From positions 186,001 through 250,000 of the forward strand of contig NZ_PYWI01000001.1 of assembly GCF_003049575.1 (NCBI RefSeq): a stretch of DNA of 64,000 nucleotides, in the 5' to 3' direction. This document shows positions 45,108 through 55,478 of the stretch, in pieces. How positions within the stretch are numbered: the stretch's first letter is position 1; the number at the start of each line of letters is the position of its first letter. The translations under genes were made by a program, and so were the position numbers. The notes below the pieces were generated by a model. That model did no database searches, was not told where the DNA came from, and saw nothing but the letters and a program-made list of their open reading frames with translations. This DNA is from Lysinibacillus parviboronicapiens (lineage in GTDB: Bacteria; Bacillota; Bacilli; Bacillales_A; Planococcaceae).

Positions 45108-47186
45108 TCATTGAGTAGGTGTTTCTTCGTAGTCACATTTTGTACATTGAATTTGCACACCTTTTTTCAGTTTTTTCTCTACTAATAATGCACTGCATTT
45201 TGGACATGGTCTACTAATCGGCTTGTCCCATGATACAAACTCGCACTCAGGGTACTGATTGCAACCATAGAATAATCGTTTTGTTTTACTTTTACGTTCT
45301 ACAATCTCACCCGTTTCACAAGATGGACATTTTACACCGATTGGCTTCATGATTGCTTTTGTATTACGACAATCCGGGAAATTTGAGCACGCCATAAATT
45401 TGCCATATCGACCTAATTTATAGACCATTGGTGAGCCGCATTTTTCACAATCCTCACCAGCAGGTTCATCTTTAATCACAACTTTTTCCATTTCGGCATC
45501 TGCATGCTTCACATGCACCTCGAAGTCTTTATAAAACTCATCGATTACTTCTACCCATTGACGGCTACCTTCTTCAACATCATCAAGATCTTGTTCCATT
45601 TTCGCAGTGAATTCAATATTTATGATATCTGGGAAAAATTCTAGGACAAGTTGGTGTACGATTTCACCCAGCTCTGTTGGCATGAATCGTTTTGCATCTA
45701 ACACGACATAGCCACGGCGCTGTAATGTATCGAGGGTCGGTGCATATGTGGACGGGCGCCCTATACCTATCTCTTCCATTGTTTTCACAAGACGCGCCTC
45801 TGAATAACGTGGTGGTGGCTGTGTAAAATGTTGCTTTGGCTCGATTTCAAGAGATTTCACTTGATTACCGATTTCCATTTCAGGTAGAAGCTTTGTAGTT
45901 TCTTCCGTTTGGTCATCAGTACCTTCTATATAAAGTTTCATAAAGCCGGCAAATTTCACTTGTGAGCCGTTCGCACGGAATAATACATCACCATTTTGCA
46001 AGTCAACTGCAACTGTATCTAGTACAGCTGGTGCCATTTGACTGGCGATAAAGCGCTCCCAAATTAAACGATATAAACGTAATTGGTCACGGCTAAGTAC
46101 TGTTTTTAATTCATCTGGTGTTCGCATTGTGCTTGTTGGACGAATTGCTTCATGGGCGTCCTGTGCATTTGACGCTTTTTTTGTCTGTTTGATCTCTGTC
46201 GCAATAAATTCTTTACCATACTTTGATTCGATATATGAAATGGCTTCTGTTTTTGCAGTTTCGGAAATACGTGTTGAATCCGTACGCATATACGTAATCA
46301 AGCCGACCGTTCCTTCTTTTTTACCGATATCAATACCTTCATACAATTGTTGTGCAAGCATCATCGTTTTCTTCGCACGGAAGTTTAGCTTTCGAGCTGC
46401 CTCTTGTTGTAAAGAAGATGTCGTAAAAGCAGGTGCTGCATTTCTTTTACGTTCTTTTTTCGTTACATTGACAACTTCAAACGCTGTACCCTTGACGTTT
46501 TTTAAAATGGATTTCACTTGCGCTTCATTTGTTAATTTAATTTTGTCTTTGCCATTCCCATAGTATAGGGCGTCAAAAGTTTTCTTGCCCTTTTCAAAGG
46601 AGCCTTCAATTGTCCAGTACTCTTCTGGTTGAAAGTTTTTAATTTCATTTTCACGATCAATGATCATGCGTAGTGCTACAGATTGTACACGCCCTGCAGA
46701 TAAACCTTTTTTTACTTTTTTCCAAAGAATCGGACTAATGTTATAACCAACAAGTCGGTCTAACATTCGTCGTGCTTGCTGTGCATCCACTAAATCCATA
46801 TTAATAGAACGAGGATTTTTAAACGAGTCTAGAATTGCGTCTTTTGTAATTTCATTGAAAACGACACGGCAATCCGAATGGATATCTATATTTAGCGCAG
46901 TCGCAAGGTGCCAGGCAATTGCTTCTCCCTCGCGGTCTGGATCGGCTGCTAGATATACTTTCTTTACTTTTTTAGCCGCAGACTTTAGTTCCTGTAAAAC
47001 AGGTCCTTTACCGCGAATTGTAATATATTTTGGTTCGTAGTTATTTTCAGTATCAATGCCCATTTGGCTACGTGGTAGGTCACGAACATGCCCGACCGAC
47101 GCTTTTACTTTGTATTTTTTTCCTAAATAACGCTCAATTGTTTTTGCTTTTGCTGGTGATTCTACAATCACTAAATAATCCGCCAT
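45108..47186 (-). CDS. topA: DNA topoisomerase I
   Basis: Relaxes negative supercoils. The N-terminal Toprim domain has [17 protein letters not shown] (about 78-94), and the active-site Tyr299 lies in [12 protein letters not shown]. Three C-terminal zinc-finger-like modules with C-x2-C pairs occupy about 580-690 (CEKCGSP, CPSCETG, CPKCSAL). The length of 692 equals that of B. subtilis TopA (691). It has a good GGGGGAG ribosome binding site. Confidence 0.98.
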   Translation of the reverse strand: MADYLVIVESPAKAKTIERYLGKKYKVKASVGHVRDLPRSQMGIDTENNYEPKYITIRGKGPVLQELKSAAKKVKKVYLAADPDREGEAIAWHLATALNIDIHSDCRVVFNEITKDAILDSFKNPRSINMDLVDAQQARRMLDRLVGYNISPILWKKVKKGLSAGRVQSVALRMIIDRENEIKNFQPEEYWTIEGSFEKGKKTFDALYYGNGKDKIKLTNEAQVKSILKNVKGTAFEVVNVTKKERKRNAAPAFTTSSLQQEAARKLNFRAKKTMMLAQQLYEGIDIGKKEGTVGLITYMRTDSTRISETAKTEAISYIESKYGKEFIATEIKQTKKASNAQDAHEAIRPTSTMRTPDELKTVLSRDQLRLYRLIWERFIASQMAPAVLDTVAVDLQNGDVLFRANGSQVKFAGFMKLYIEGTDDQTEETTKLLPEMEIGNQVKSLEIEPKQHFTQPPPRYSEARLVKTMEEIGIGRPSTYAPTLDTLQRRGYVVLDAKRFMPTELGEIVHQLVLEFFPDIINIEFTAKMEQDLDDVEEGSRQWVEVIDEFYKDFEVHVKHADAEMEKVVIKDEPAGEDCEKCGSPMVYKLGRYGKFMACSNFPDCRNTKAIMKPIGVKCPSCETGEIVERKSKTKRLFYGCNQYPECEFVSWDKPISRPCPKCSALLVEKKLKKGVQIQCTKCDYEETPTQ

Positions 47187-47235
47187 CTATGTCTCCCCCT
47201 TAGCGAGGTCTAATGCTAATTTTTTTATGTTACCT

Positions 47236-47272
47236 GTTGCAAAATGTATAACAGATTTTAAGATAATGCAAC
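47236..47272 (-). promoter_or_regulatory. Candidate topA promoter inside an inverted repeat
   Basis: TTGCAT (47266-47271) and TATACA (47245-47250) are 15 bases apart. The pair is framed by GTTGCA (47267-47272) and TGCAAC (47236-47241) on the minus strand, arms of an inverted repeat. The short spacer is unusual; supercoiling-sensitive promoters often show atypical spacing, but this is speculative. Confidence 0.35.
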
Positions 47273-47278
47273 TTTTTT

Positions 47279-48175
47279 TCAATTTTTGCTAGAAAAGAGC
47301 GCTAGTGCTTCAACGATTTGATAGCCGTTACACACAGGAATAGCTCCTTCTAAAATTAACTTATTTGTCCCTTTTGACTGCTCAGCATCAATCGGTCCTG
47401 GTACAACAAATACATCTTTTCCTTGCTCTAATGCGCATTCAGTTGTAATAAGAGTGCCACTTTTCAGTGCCGCCTCTGTCACTACTAATGCTTGTGAAAG
47501 CCCACTAATTATGCGATTACGCATGGGAAAGTGCCATTTTTCCGGTTTTATATAAGGTGGATATTCTGTGACAAGTAACTGATTCTCAGCCATTCTTTCA
47601 GCAAGGGTCTGATTTTCTTTTGGGTATACATGATGAAAACCATGTCCAAGCACAGCAATAGTTTTGCCACCCATGGTAATTGTTGCCTCGTGAGCCATTG
47701 TATCTGCGCCGCGTGCAAGCCCACTCACGACCGTGTATTCGTGTTCAACAAGTGGCGGGACAATTAAGTCCAATGCTGTCTTTGTATAAGCTGTAGCCTT
47801 TCGAGAGCCTATAATAGCTACTTGTTTATCACTTGTTAACAGAGAATATTGACCTTTCACATACAATACAGTAGGTGGACTTGGTATTTCAAATAATTGC
47901 GCCGGGTAATAAGGGTGATGAAAGGGTATGGGGAAAATATTAGCCTGTGCATAGGCTTCTTCAAACGACAAGCTAATTACGCGCTGAAAGCTTTGAGAAA
48001 TTTGCTTCGCTTTTGACAATGGAATTTGTAATGCTTTCGCTATGTCATTAGGGTGCGCTTTTTCAAAATAGCTTAATACATCCACCGGGGACAATAACTG
48101 TTGAAGTTTTTGGAGTGGTAATGGATATATATAATGCAAAGCTAGCAATCTCTGTAGGTCTACTGAATAAATCAT
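47279..48175 (-). CDS. dprA: DNA processing protein DprA (Smf)
   Basis: Loads RecA onto incoming single-stranded DNA during transformation. The Rossmann-like core is clear: VAIIGSRKATAYTK, VSGLARGADTMAHEATI and TVITEAALKSGTLITTECALEQ (here VVTEAALKSGT). The 298 residues are the usual Bacillus length, without the C-terminal winged helix of longer homologues. It has its own promoter, separate from sucCD. Confidence 0.96.
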   Translation of the reverse strand: MIYSVDLQRLLALHYIYPLPLQKLQQLLSPVDVLSYFEKAHPNDIAKALQIPLSKAKQISQSFQRVISLSFEEAYAQANIFPIPFHHPYYPAQLFEIPSPPTVLYVKGQYSLLTSDKQVAIIGSRKATAYTKTALDLIVPPLVEHEYTVVSGLARGADTMAHEATITMGGKTIAVLGHGFHHVYPKENQTLAERMAENQLLVTEYPPYIKPEKWHFPMRNRIISGLSQALVVTEAALKSGTLITTECALEQGKDVFVVPGPIDAEQSKGTNKLILEGAIPVCNGYQIVEALALFSSKN

Positions 48176-48345
48176 TTAAAAACCTCCTTTTTAATAGAAG
48201 AAATTAAATGACCGCATTTTTCATTTCACCACAAAAATAGAAAAGCGTATTTGCCTTCGCCGCATAAAGGTTTGTAAAAATCGCTAACGATCCTTGACCT
48301 CACCGATATCACAGAAGCCTCAAACGATGGAAATACCGAAGCAAA

Positions 48346-48375
48346 AGTATAAGCTCCACCACTATAATTTGGCAA
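48346..48375 (-). promoter_or_regulatory. SigA promoter of dprA
   Basis: A -35 TTGCCA (48370-48375) and -10 TATACT (48346-48351) are 18 bases apart. The leader would be about 165 bases. A short ATCG/CGAT stem followed by T5 (near 48275-48292) lies in the leader. Confidence 0.6.
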
Positions 48376-48414
48376 TCGAAGCGAACTTAAACAAACTGGG
48401 CAAATACTTAGACA

Positions 48415-48446
48415 GAGAAAAAGATGTAGCCACTATGTGCTACATC
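48415..48446 (-). terminator. Rho-independent terminator of sucCD
   Basis: A perfect 8-bp stem GATGTAGC/GCTACATC (48439-48446 with 48423-48430) is followed by TTTTTC on the minus strand, 8 bases after the sucD stop. Confidence 0.95.
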
Positions 48447-48453
48447 TTCCATT

Positions 48454-49356
48454 TTAATGGGTTTTACACTTTTCGTATAGCCCTTTTTCTTTTATTACTT
48501 TAATAAGTGTTTCACCAATCACTGATGGTGTTTCTGCTACTTCAATGCCTGCTGCATTCATAGCTTTAATTTTTTCAGCTGCTGTTCCTTTACCACCTGA
48601 AATAATGGCACCCGCATGGCCCATTCGTTTTCCTGGAGGAGCTGTTTGTCCACCGATAAAGCCAACGACAGGTTTCGTCATATTAGCTTGAATCCATTCG
48701 GCTGCTTCCTCCTCAGCTGTACCACCAATTTCCCCAATCATGACAACCGCGTATGTCTCAGGGTCATTGTTGAATGCTTCTAGGGCATCAATAAAGTTTG
48801 TCCCATTAACAGGATCTCCGCCAATCCCAACAGCTGTTGTTTGACCAATACCTGCTTGTGTTAATTGGTGAACCGCCTCGTATGTTAATGTTCCAGAACG
48901 AGAAACAACCCCTACATGGCCTTTAGTATGAATATATCCTGGCATAATTCCGATCTTACATTCATCAGCTGTAATAACACCTGGGCAGTTTGGACCTACT
49001 AAGCGTGTTTTTTTGCCTTCCATATAGCGTTTAACTTTTACCATATCAAGGACAGGAATATGCTCTGTAATACAAATTGTTAGTTCTAGCTCAGCATCCA
49101 CAGCTTCTAAAATCGCATCTGCTGCAAATGGCGCAGGTACATAAATAACCGATGCTGTTGCACCAGTTGCTGCTACAGCTTCTGTTACTGTATTAAATAC
49201 AGGTACACCTTCGATTTCAAGACCACCTTTACCAGGTGTTACGCCTGCTACGATTTTTGTACCGTAGTCAAGCATCTGCTTTGTATGGAATAGCGCTGTT
49301 TCGCCTGTAATTCCTTGTACAATTACCTTTGTATCTTTATTAATAAATACAGCCAT
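48454..49356 (-). CDS. sucD: Succinyl-CoA synthetase alpha subunit
   Basis: TCA-cycle enzyme converting succinyl-CoA to succinate with substrate-level phosphorylation. The CoA-binding N-terminal domain ([17 protein letters not shown]) is followed by the phosphohistidine motif [19 protein letters not shown] near residue 245. The length of 300 is identical to B. subtilis SucD. It follows sucC by 17 bases with a GGAAGG ribosome binding site. Confidence 0.98.
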   Translation of the reverse strand: MAVFINKDTKVIVQGITGETALFHTKQMLDYGTKIVAGVTPGKGGLEIEGVPVFNTVTEAVAATGATASVIYVPAPFAADAILEAVDAELELTICITEHIPVLDMVKVKRYMEGKKTRLVGPNCPGVITADECKIGIMPGYIHTKGHVGVVSRSGTLTYEAVHQLTQAGIGQTTAVGIGGDPVNGTNFIDALEAFNNDPETYAVVMIGEIGGTAEEEAAEWIQANMTKPVVGFIGGQTAPPGKRMGHAGAIISGGKGTAAEKIKAMNAAGIEVAETPSVIGETLIKVIKEKGLYEKCKTH

Positions 49357-49373
49357 TGTTCTCCCTGCCTTCC

Positions 49374-50534
49374 TTAGGCTACTAGTTCCACAATTTTTTG
49401 TGCGCCGTCAGCCATTGAATCCGCTGCTACGATGTTTAAACCAGATGCGTTTAAGATCTCTTTCCCAAGTTCTACATTCGTACCTTCTAAACGAACTACT
49501 AACGGTACAGCTAAACCAATTTCTTTCGCTGCTGTTACGACACCTTCAGCGATAATGTTACATTTCATAATTCCACCAAATATATTGACAAAAATGCCTT
49601 TTACATGTGAATCAGAAAGGATAATTTTGAATGCTTCTGTTACTTTTTCAGCTGTAGCACCGCCCCCTACATCAAGGAAGTTAGCGGGACTTCCGCCGTA
49701 ATAGCTTATTGTATCCATTGTCGCCATAGCAAGACCTGCACCATTTACCATACAGCCAATATTGCCATCTAGTGAAATATAGCTAAGGTCATATTTAGAA
49801 GCCTCGATTTCTTTTGCATCTTCTTCATCAAAATCGCGTAACTCGACAATATCTTTATGGCGATACAATGCATTTGCATCAAAGTTAAATTTAGCATCTA
49901 ACGCTACGACTTCTCCTTGTCCAGTGACAACAAGTGGATTAATTTCTACAATAGATGCATCCTTGTCGATAAATGCTTGGTATAAGCCTAACATTAATTT
50001 AACAGCTTTCCCTACTAGGTTTGCTGGAATATTCATATTAAACGCCATGCGACGTGCTTGGAAGCTAGTTAAGCCGATTACTGGATCAACAACTTCTTTG
50101 AAGATTTTTTCTGGGTGTGTTTCCGCTACTTCTTCAATATCCATGCCGCCCTCTTCAGAACCCATCACCGTTACACGAGATGTAGCGCGGTCTAATACTA
50201 AACTTAAGTAATACTCTTTTTGAATATCTGAACCCTCTTCAATGTATAAGCGTTTTACTTCTTTTCCTTCAGGACCTGTTTGATGTGTTACTAAAATTTT
50301 CCCTAATAATTCTTTTGCGTAAGTTCGCACCTCATCAAGGTTTTTAGCGATTTTAACTCCACCTGCTTTACCGCGTCCACCCGCATGAATTTGCGCCTTG
50401 ACAACCGTGACATTTGCGCCAAGTTCTTTCGCTACCTTCACTGCTTCATCAGGGGAAAAAGCAACTTTTCCGTTTGGTACAGCTACACCATATTTTCTAA
50501 GAATCTCTTTCCCTTGATATTCATGGATATTCAT
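49374..50534 (-). CDS. sucC: Succinyl-CoA synthetase beta subunit
   Basis: Nucleotide-binding subunit with an ATP-grasp fold. [17 protein letters not shown] is the standard start, then [18 protein letters not shown] (ATP loop) and CNIIAEGVV and [11 protein letters not shown] in the CoA-ligase domain. I choose ATG 50534, because GGGAGGA stands upstream; the frame is open 15 codons further. The length is 386, close to B. subtilis (385). Confidence 0.98.
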   Translation of the reverse strand: MNIHEYQGKEILRKYGVAVPNGKVAFSPDEAVKVAKELGANVTVVKAQIHAGGRGKAGGVKIAKNLDEVRTYAKELLGKILVTHQTGPEGKEVKRLYIEEGSDIQKEYYLSLVLDRATSRVTVMGSEEGGMDIEEVAETHPEKIFKEVVDPVIGLTSFQARRMAFNMNIPANLVGKAVKLMLGLYQAFIDKDASIVEINPLVVTGQGEVVALDAKFNFDANALYRHKDIVELRDFDEEDAKEIEASKYDLSYISLDGNIGCMVNGAGLAMATMDTISYYGGSPANFLDVGGGATAEKVTEAFKIILSDSHVKGIFVNIFGGIMKCNIIAEGVVTAAKEIGLAVPLVVRLEGTNVELGKEILNASGLNIVAADSMADGAQKIVELVA

Positions 50535-50693
50535 AATACATCCTCCCATCAAACATTTGCAAAATTGTTTTACTAACATATCTATTCTAACTAAAGATTC
50601 TGATAAAGTCTACACTTTGTCTTTTGTTCGAATTTTATTGTTTATTATGACATTTTCTTCTACTTCGTGTACTAAAACAGAGAATTCTAAAAA

Positions 50694-50996
50694 TCAGAAT
50701 ACTTTATCTTTTCTATTATTTTGTCCATTTTGTTGATCTAAACGATAAATAAATGCAAAAACTTCGGCCACCGCTTGATATAATTCTTCAGGAATCGACT
50801 CATTTAAATCTAACTGTCCAAGCAATTGTACGAGGTTTGGATCTTCATAAATCGGGACATCATGCTCATTTGCACGGGCTAAAATATTTTCGGCGACCTT
50901 CCCTTTTCCTTTTGCGATTACCATTGGACTATCAAATTTTCCTTGCTTATACGTAAGGGCAATTGCTTCTTTTCGAGTAACTTTTTCCTCACTCAT
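50694..50996 (-). CDS. ylqH: FlhB C-terminal-domain-like protein (YlqH, FlhX type)
   Basis: A 100-residue free-standing homologue of the cytoplasmic domain of FlhB. It aligns with FlhB in this window (21815-22903) from just after its NPTH site: AIALTY, PMVIAKG, EHDVPI and PEELYQAVAEVFAFIYR have near-identical counterparts there (AIALKY, PRVVAKG, EHDVIM, PDEFFKAVAEVLAYVYR). It lacks the membrane part and the NPTH cleavage motif. Four-base overlap with ylqG. Its role is unknown; in Campylobacter a similar fragment can replace part of FlhB. Confidence 0.9.
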   Translation of the reverse strand: MSEEKVTRKEAIALTYKQGKFDSPMVIAKGKGKVAENILARANEHDVPIYEDPNLVQLLGQLDLNESIPEELYQAVAEVFAFIYRLDQQNGQNNRKDKVF

Positions 50997-52894
50997 ATAC
51001 GGTAATCCACCCCACTATGTCCCTCTTGCTGTTCTACTACAGTGCTTATTTTTTCAGGTTTAGCCTTTTCAAATTGCTTAATAAAAACACCAGATAGTTG
51101 ATATTCTTTTTCTGCCAAGCCGATTTTTAACGCTGCTTTTAATGGTTCTGCTAGTGGAATGATATCAAAATTCTCATTAAATACCGTCACTGTCACAACA
51201 CGATTTTGAACTTGCATATCAATAACTGTCTCTTTCATTGATTCCATTTGTAAATAAAATAAGATTCGTGCAAAATTGGCATCAATTTTACCATCATCCT
51301 TCATGCGCCCATTCCATTGTAAGGTTGCATCCATTTTTTTGCCGAAAAATTCGAGTGGTACTTGCATAATAAGCTGATGCTGATGACCACTTTCACCTGA
51401 TGCAAGCTGCATACCATTCATACGTGTCATTAACATTTCTGCTGCTTCCTTCAGCTGTGGTGTAATCTGCGCTTCCTGCAACAATGTATGGAGCTGTGGC
51501 TTTAATTGATGAGCAATCGTCTGTAAATCAGCAGACTTATTAGCAAGTGTGGCCTCATAGCTAATCCCTAGACTTTTTAAAACCGTTTTAAGCGCATGTT
51601 CCATTGCCTTACTATCCATCGAGCTTTGTACATGTGCATCTGCCTGTGTAAGCATTTGTTGAATCATTGGTTGAGGCGATTCAATCCCAACCTTCACGAG
51701 ATTACGCATCAACGCTTCATTTTGTACAGGTCTGGCTAATTCATGCCTGAATAGCGACAATAATTGGTCTTTTGTTGACAAACCATTTGAATCTTGCGTA
51801 AATAAGCGTTCTGGTGTATTTTGGGCAAATGCCTTGATAAGCTGCTCCTGCATCTGCTTCGCAAAAACTTCAAGTGCTTGCTTACTTGGTGGCAATTGAC
51901 TAAATCTATCTATTATTTGGTTTAGTTGTTGTTTTTGCTCATTCGTCAATAAGTTTTGACCTGCTGTCCATGATTTTAGTTGTTCAATGAGCTGTGTGGT
52001 ATTTTCCGGCTTTGCTGTTAAAATCGCTTGAATTATCTGTCCTGCCTGATGTCCTGCATTAGATTGTAGAGGTTTTGTATTATTTGCTATAAGCGTTGAC
52101 CAATTTTGTAATGTTGCTTGCTGTGGAAGCACACTAGCATCCTTCAATATATTCAATGCTTGTAAACGCTCACTTATTGAGCTGGCATCATTAGTTAATA
52201 GTTGAATCGATTTTGCAAGCATTAAACTACCCGTTTCCACATCAAAAGGCTTTGCTATCGTTTGTACTTGTTGCATTAAATTTTGCTTTAAACTTGCTGC
52301 TATGACTGTATCCTTCGCTAACAATTGGGCAAAGGCATCCATGGTAGCAGACATTCCAGCAGTTTTTTGTCCGCTGACAAGTGCTTGGAATACGTCATTT
52401 GTCATGGGCATTTTAAGTTCTACCATTTTTTGCAGGGCTAGCAATGCATCTGCTTTAGAGATACCTTCGGGCAATGCTTTTAACCACATTTCTGCTTGTA
52501 GGAGTTGTTCCTTAGAAATTGGTATTTGTGCTTTCATAAAATGTGCTAACACTTGCTGCATTTCCGTTGTTTTAGGTAGATTCATCGACTCTAGCAGTTG
52601 ATTCAACTGTTGTGTTGGTGAGGTTGTTTGTGCCATAGGACCTGTGACAACCTTTAGCTCAGTTTGAGGATTTGCACCTGTCACTTGAAAAAAATGAGCG
52701 TCACCAGCTTTGAGAGGTACCTCAAGTTTGGCAATTAGTTTTTGATTGCCAACCTGTATTTCAGCCATTTGATCAGGAAATAGTTGTTTAACGGTCCCGT
52801 GAAATACCTGTCCTTGCTTTAATGCAAGTGGCTGGGTTGCAGACGTCAAAGCAGTCTGTTGCATTTGTATTGAATTAAATGATGTAGCTGTCAT
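50993..52894 (-). CDS. ylqG: FliK-like protein YlqG
   Basis: A 633-residue protein with an unstructured, Q- and L-rich repetitive N-terminal and middle part and a compact C-terminal region (about 510-620) with a FliK hook-length-domain layout (LIMQVPLEFFGKKMDATLQW, NARILFYLQM-like). B. subtilis ylqG occupies the same place beside ylqH and rnhB; its function is unknown. It pairs with the FlhB-like ylqH just as FliK pairs with FlhB. No signal peptide or membrane segment is visible. Confidence 0.75.
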   Translation of the reverse strand: MTATSFNSIQMQQTALTSATQPLALKQGQVFHGTVKQLFPDQMAEIQVGNQKLIAKLEVPLKAGDAHFFQVTGANPQTELKVVTGPMAQTTSPTQQLNQLLESMNLPKTTEMQQVLAHFMKAQIPISKEQLLQAEMWLKALPEGISKADALLALQKMVELKMPMTNDVFQALVSGQKTAGMSATMDAFAQLLAKDTVIAASLKQNLMQQVQTIAKPFDVETGSLMLAKSIQLLTNDASSISERLQALNILKDASVLPQQATLQNWSTLIANNTKPLQSNAGHQAGQIIQAILTAKPENTTQLIEQLKSWTAGQNLLTNEQKQQLNQIIDRFSQLPPSKQALEVFAKQMQEQLIKAFAQNTPERLFTQDSNGLSTKDQLLSLFRHELARPVQNEALMRNLVKVGIESPQPMIQQMLTQADAHVQSSMDSKAMEHALKTVLKSLGISYEATLANKSADLQTIAHQLKPQLHTLLQEAQITPQLKEAAEMLMTRMNGMQLASGESGHQHQLIMQVPLEFFGKKMDATLQWNGRMKDDGKIDANFARILFYLQMESMKETVIDMQVQNRVVTVTVFNENFDIIPLAEPLKAALKIGLAEKEYQLSGVFIKQFEKAKPEKISTVVEQQEGHSGVDYRI

Positions 52895-52909
52895 ATAGAT
52901 ACTCCTTTC

Positions 52910-53665
52910 TTACATTGATTTTATAGGTTCAAAAGACTTGCGATGATGTATCGTTGGTCCGTATGTTTCAAGTGCCTCTAAATGTTGCTTCGTGCCATAA
53001 CCCGCATGCTGTGCAAAACCATACATAGGAAATTCTTTATCCAATTGTTCCATATACTCATCTCGTGCAGTTTTCGCTAAAATAGAGGCCGCTGCAATCG
53101 CCAGACTTTTTGCGTCTCCTTTAATAATGGCCTCTTGTGGTATCGTTATTGGTAATGTCATCGCATCAACAAGTACATAACTAGGCTTTATCGGCAATGA
53201 TTCCACACTCGTCTTCATAGATTGTTTTGTTGCTTCATAAATATTTAGTGCATCAATCTCATCAGCTGGCTGAAAATGAACGAAATAACTTATAGCATGC
53301 TTTTTCACAAGCGTTGCAAAGGTATTGCGCTTCTCCTTCGATAACTGTTTTGAATCGTTTAGACCAACAAGTGCTTCGCAGTCATTTGGCAAAATAACTG
53401 CTGCTGTTACAACCGGCCCCGCAAGCGGCCCACGCCCTGCTTCATCCACACCTGCAATCAAAGTCCCTACCTCGCCATAACTCTGATCGAAGTCCACTTT
53501 TGCTTGATGTTCCAGTAGTAGCTGATGTTTTTTGTCCTGACGCTTTTGCCAACTGAGCCAAGCTTTTTGCACACCTGCTCGCTCATCGGTTGCTATCTCT
53601 TCCATCCATTCGCGCCAGTCCTCGGCCATTTTCAATGCTGTCGTAATTTCTTTAATGGTTTTCAT
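52910..53665 (-). CDS. rnhB: Ribonuclease HII
   Basis: Removes ribonucleotides and RNA primers from DNA. The motif GVDEAGRGPLAGPV holds catalytic Asp74 and Glu75, and VLVDAMTLPI supplies further acidic residues. The extended N terminus of about 70 residues with charged helices is typical of Bacillales RNase HII. The length of 251 compares with 255 in B. subtilis. Confidence 0.97.
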   Translation of the reverse strand: MKTIKEITTALKMAEDWREWMEEIATDERAGVQKAWLSWQKRQDKKHQLLLEHQAKVDFDQSYGEVGTLIAGVDEAGRGPLAGPVVTAAVILPNDCEALVGLNDSKQLSKEKRNTFATLVKKHAISYFVHFQPADEIDALNIYEATKQSMKTSVESLPIKPSYVLVDAMTLPITIPQEAIIKGDAKSLAIAAASILAKTARDEYMEQLDKEFPMYGFAQHAGYGTKQHLEALETYGPTIHHRKSFEPIKSM

Positions 53666-53714
53666 ACGTTACTCCCTTTTATCACTCTATATCATTTATC
53701 GGCAACAAGTGCCA

Positions 53715-53769
53715 TTCCTAAAAGAAAAACTGCCATGCTCACAATTTATTGTGTGAGTATGACAGTTTT
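53715..53769 (-). terminator. Rho-independent terminator of rbgA
   Basis: AAACTG/CAGTTT closes a longer interrupted stem with CAT/ATG and CTCAC/GTGAG inner pairs, followed by TTCTTTTAG on the minus strand. It lies just after the rbgA stop and ends before rnhB. Confidence 0.88.
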
Positions 53770-53778
53770 ATGCCAGTA

Positions 53779-54654
53779 TTATTGCTGCTGTGCTTCCTTT
53801 TCAAGCTGTTCGTCCACAAAGTCAAATGTTAGTTTCCCTAATTGTAGTCCACGAATATCACGCACGACAAGTTGTGCTACTTGATCATAATCGATTTCCC
53901 CACCCGTGCTAAATACACGGCGAAGTTTACCAATATGATCGAAAGTTTCGACTAAATCTTCATGAATAAAACGGAAACCATATCGCTCTTCCATACGTGT
54001 TGGATAATGAACTGCTAGGAAGCGTAGACCGTAGACTGCCAAATCCTCCATATTTGTAATGGTATCTTTGATAGCACCTGTTAACGCCAGCTTATAGCCT
54101 ACTTCTTGATCTTCAAATTTTGGCCATAAAATTCCGGGCGTATCGAGTAATTCCAGCTCCTTACCGACTTTTATCCATTGCTGAGATTTTGTGACACCAG
54201 GTGTATTACCCGTCTTCGCAAGGTTTTTTTTCGCTAATCGATTAATAAGTGTTGATTTCCCAACGTTTGGAATTCCAACAATCATTGCACGAATGGCTCT
54301 TGGTTTCATACCACGCGCCTTCATGCGGTCAAACTTTTCTTTTAAAATTTCTTGAGCCGCTTTTGTGACAAGCTGTAAACCTTTACCTTCAAGAGAGTTA
54401 ATGGCAACTGCTTTGTGTCCCCGTTGCGCAAAGTACTCTACCCATTTTCGCGTTTCTTGTTCGTCCGCCATATCTGACTTATTTAATATAAGCAGACGTG
54501 ATTTTTGATGAATTACTTCATCAATCATTGGGTTACGTGAGGAAAGTGGTAAACGCGCATCGATTAATTCAAATATTATATCTACTAGCTTTAATTTTTC
54601 TGTTACTTCGCGGCGGGCCTTTGCCATATGCCCTGGAAACCATTGTATGGTCAT
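53779..54654 (-). CDS. rbgA: Ribosome biogenesis GTPase RbgA (YlqF)
   Basis: Needed for late 50S assembly in Bacillus. Circularly permuted GTPase: G4 NKSD (58-61) comes before G1 GIPNVGKST (127-135) and G3 DTPG (171-174). The N-terminal [12 protein letters not shown] is the family hallmark. I choose ATG 54654, because AGGAGG lies 7 bases upstream; the frame is open 23 codons further. The length is 291, close to B. subtilis (282). Confidence 0.97.
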   Translation of the reverse strand: MTIQWFPGHMAKARREVTEKLKLVDIIFELIDARLPLSSRNPMIDEVIHQKSRLLILNKSDMADEQETRKWVEYFAQRGHKAVAINSLEGKGLQLVTKAAQEILKEKFDRMKARGMKPRAIRAMIVGIPNVGKSTLINRLAKKNLAKTGNTPGVTKSQQWIKVGKELELLDTPGILWPKFEDQEVGYKLALTGAIKDTITNMEDLAVYGLRFLAVHYPTRMEERYGFRFIHEDLVETFDHIGKLRRVFSTGGEIDYDQVAQLVVRDIRGLQLGKLTFDFVDEQLEKEAQQQ

Positions 54655-54820
54655 TGCAATACCTCCTAAATAAGAAAAATGTATCCCTGCCCATTTGCAC
54701 GCAATTAGCATGGAAAAGCCCATAGCAAGAGCATGACCGCTTTTTCCCCCGAGGAGTCAAAGGCTTCTCGAACGTGCGGGCGCGAATACAAGTAGGTAAC
54801 AAATTAATACCTCTTTATAC
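54655..54820 (-). other. G+C-rich leader region upstream of rbgA
   Basis: Between the lepB terminator and rbgA lies a block (about 54690-54790) with G+C well above the surroundings and several short inverted repeats (for example TTGC-GT-GCAA near 54698-54707). Long frames cross it on both strands, but none has a ribosome binding site. It could be a structured leader or a dispersed repeat. No clear promoter was identified. Confidence 0.45.
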
Positions 54821-54821
54821 G

Positions 54822-54853
54822 TTAAGAAAAAGGGAGTGTTAGCCTCTCCCTTT
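54822..54853 (-). terminator. Rho-independent terminator of lepB
   Basis: AAAGGGAG/CTCCCTTT (54846-54853 with 54829-54836) with a 9-base loop is followed on the minus strand by TTTTTCTTAAC. It starts right after the lepB stop. Confidence 0.93.
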
Positions 54854-54858
54854 AATAC

Positions 54859-55422
54859 TTACTTTACAATTTTAATCTCACTAAACGGCCAGAAAATAAG
54901 GCTCGTATTACCTATAATTTCTTTTTGTTCAACGATGCCAATATGACGGCTATCCTTACTATAGCGGCGATTATCCCCCATAACAAAAACATAGCCTTCT
55001 GGAATTACATCAAGCGAAACATCGATATCCTTTAACGTAAAATCTTCTGTTAACGTACCCTCTGTTATTTCTGCTTTATAGGCATCTAAATAAGGCTCGT
55101 CTATCGCTTCACCATTAATATATAATTGATCATCTCTATATTCCAATGTGTCGCCTGGTAACCCAATTACACGCTTTATGTAATTTTTTTGTTCTGGTGC
55201 ATGAAATACAACGATATCAAAGCGTTTAGGTTCACCAATTTTATATCCAATTTTGTTAACAATCATACGGTCGCCATCTTCAAGGGTTGGCATCATGGAC
55301 TCACCATCTACTGCAATTGGTGTAAATAAAAAATAACGAATAACTGCTGCAATCGCAAATGCAATTAGAAGCGCCTTTGTCCATTCCCATAATTCATTCT
55401 TTTCTTTCACTTGTTTTTCCAT
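54859..55422 (-). CDS. lepB: Type I signal peptidase
   Basis: Cleaves Sec and Tat signal peptides at the outer face of the membrane. A single N-terminal membrane anchor (about 16-35) is followed by the catalytic serine at 42 (DGESMMPTL) and the general-base lysine at 83 (NYIKRVIGLPGD). Box E (GDNRRYSKDSRHIG) is present. The length of 187 is the Bacillus SipS/T type. It lies between rplS and rbgA, an insertion relative to B. subtilis gene order, and has its own promoter and terminator. Confidence 0.97.
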   Translation of the reverse strand: MEKQVKEKNELWEWTKALLIAFAIAAVIRYFLFTPIAVDGESMMPTLEDGDRMIVNKIGYKIGEPKRFDIVVFHAPEQKNYIKRVIGLPGDTLEYRDDQLYINGEAIDEPYLDAYKAEITEGTLTEDFTLKDIDVSLDVIPEGYVFVMGDNRRYSKDSRHIGIVEQKEIIGNTSLIFWPFSEIKIVK

Positions 55423-55448
55423 TGAGAATTGCCCCCTTGTCTACCCTC

Positions 55449-55478
55449 ATTTTAGATGATAGCTATTTAAGTTGACAA
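55449..55478 (-). promoter_or_regulatory. SigA promoter of lepB
   Basis: A -35 TTGTCA (55473-55478) and -10 TAAAAT (55449-55454) are 18 bases apart. The -35 begins at the end of the rplS terminator tail. Confidence 0.7.

Noticed and set aside
48294-48503. 69-codon plus-strand frame between dprA and sucD
   Set aside because: It has no ribosome binding site and covers the dprA promoter and the sucCD terminator on the other strand.
54569-54802. 77-codon minus-strand frame and an alternative upstream extension of rbgA
   Set aside because: Both run through the G+C-rich leader block without a ribosome binding site; the rbgA ATG at 54654 has a strong AGGAGG.
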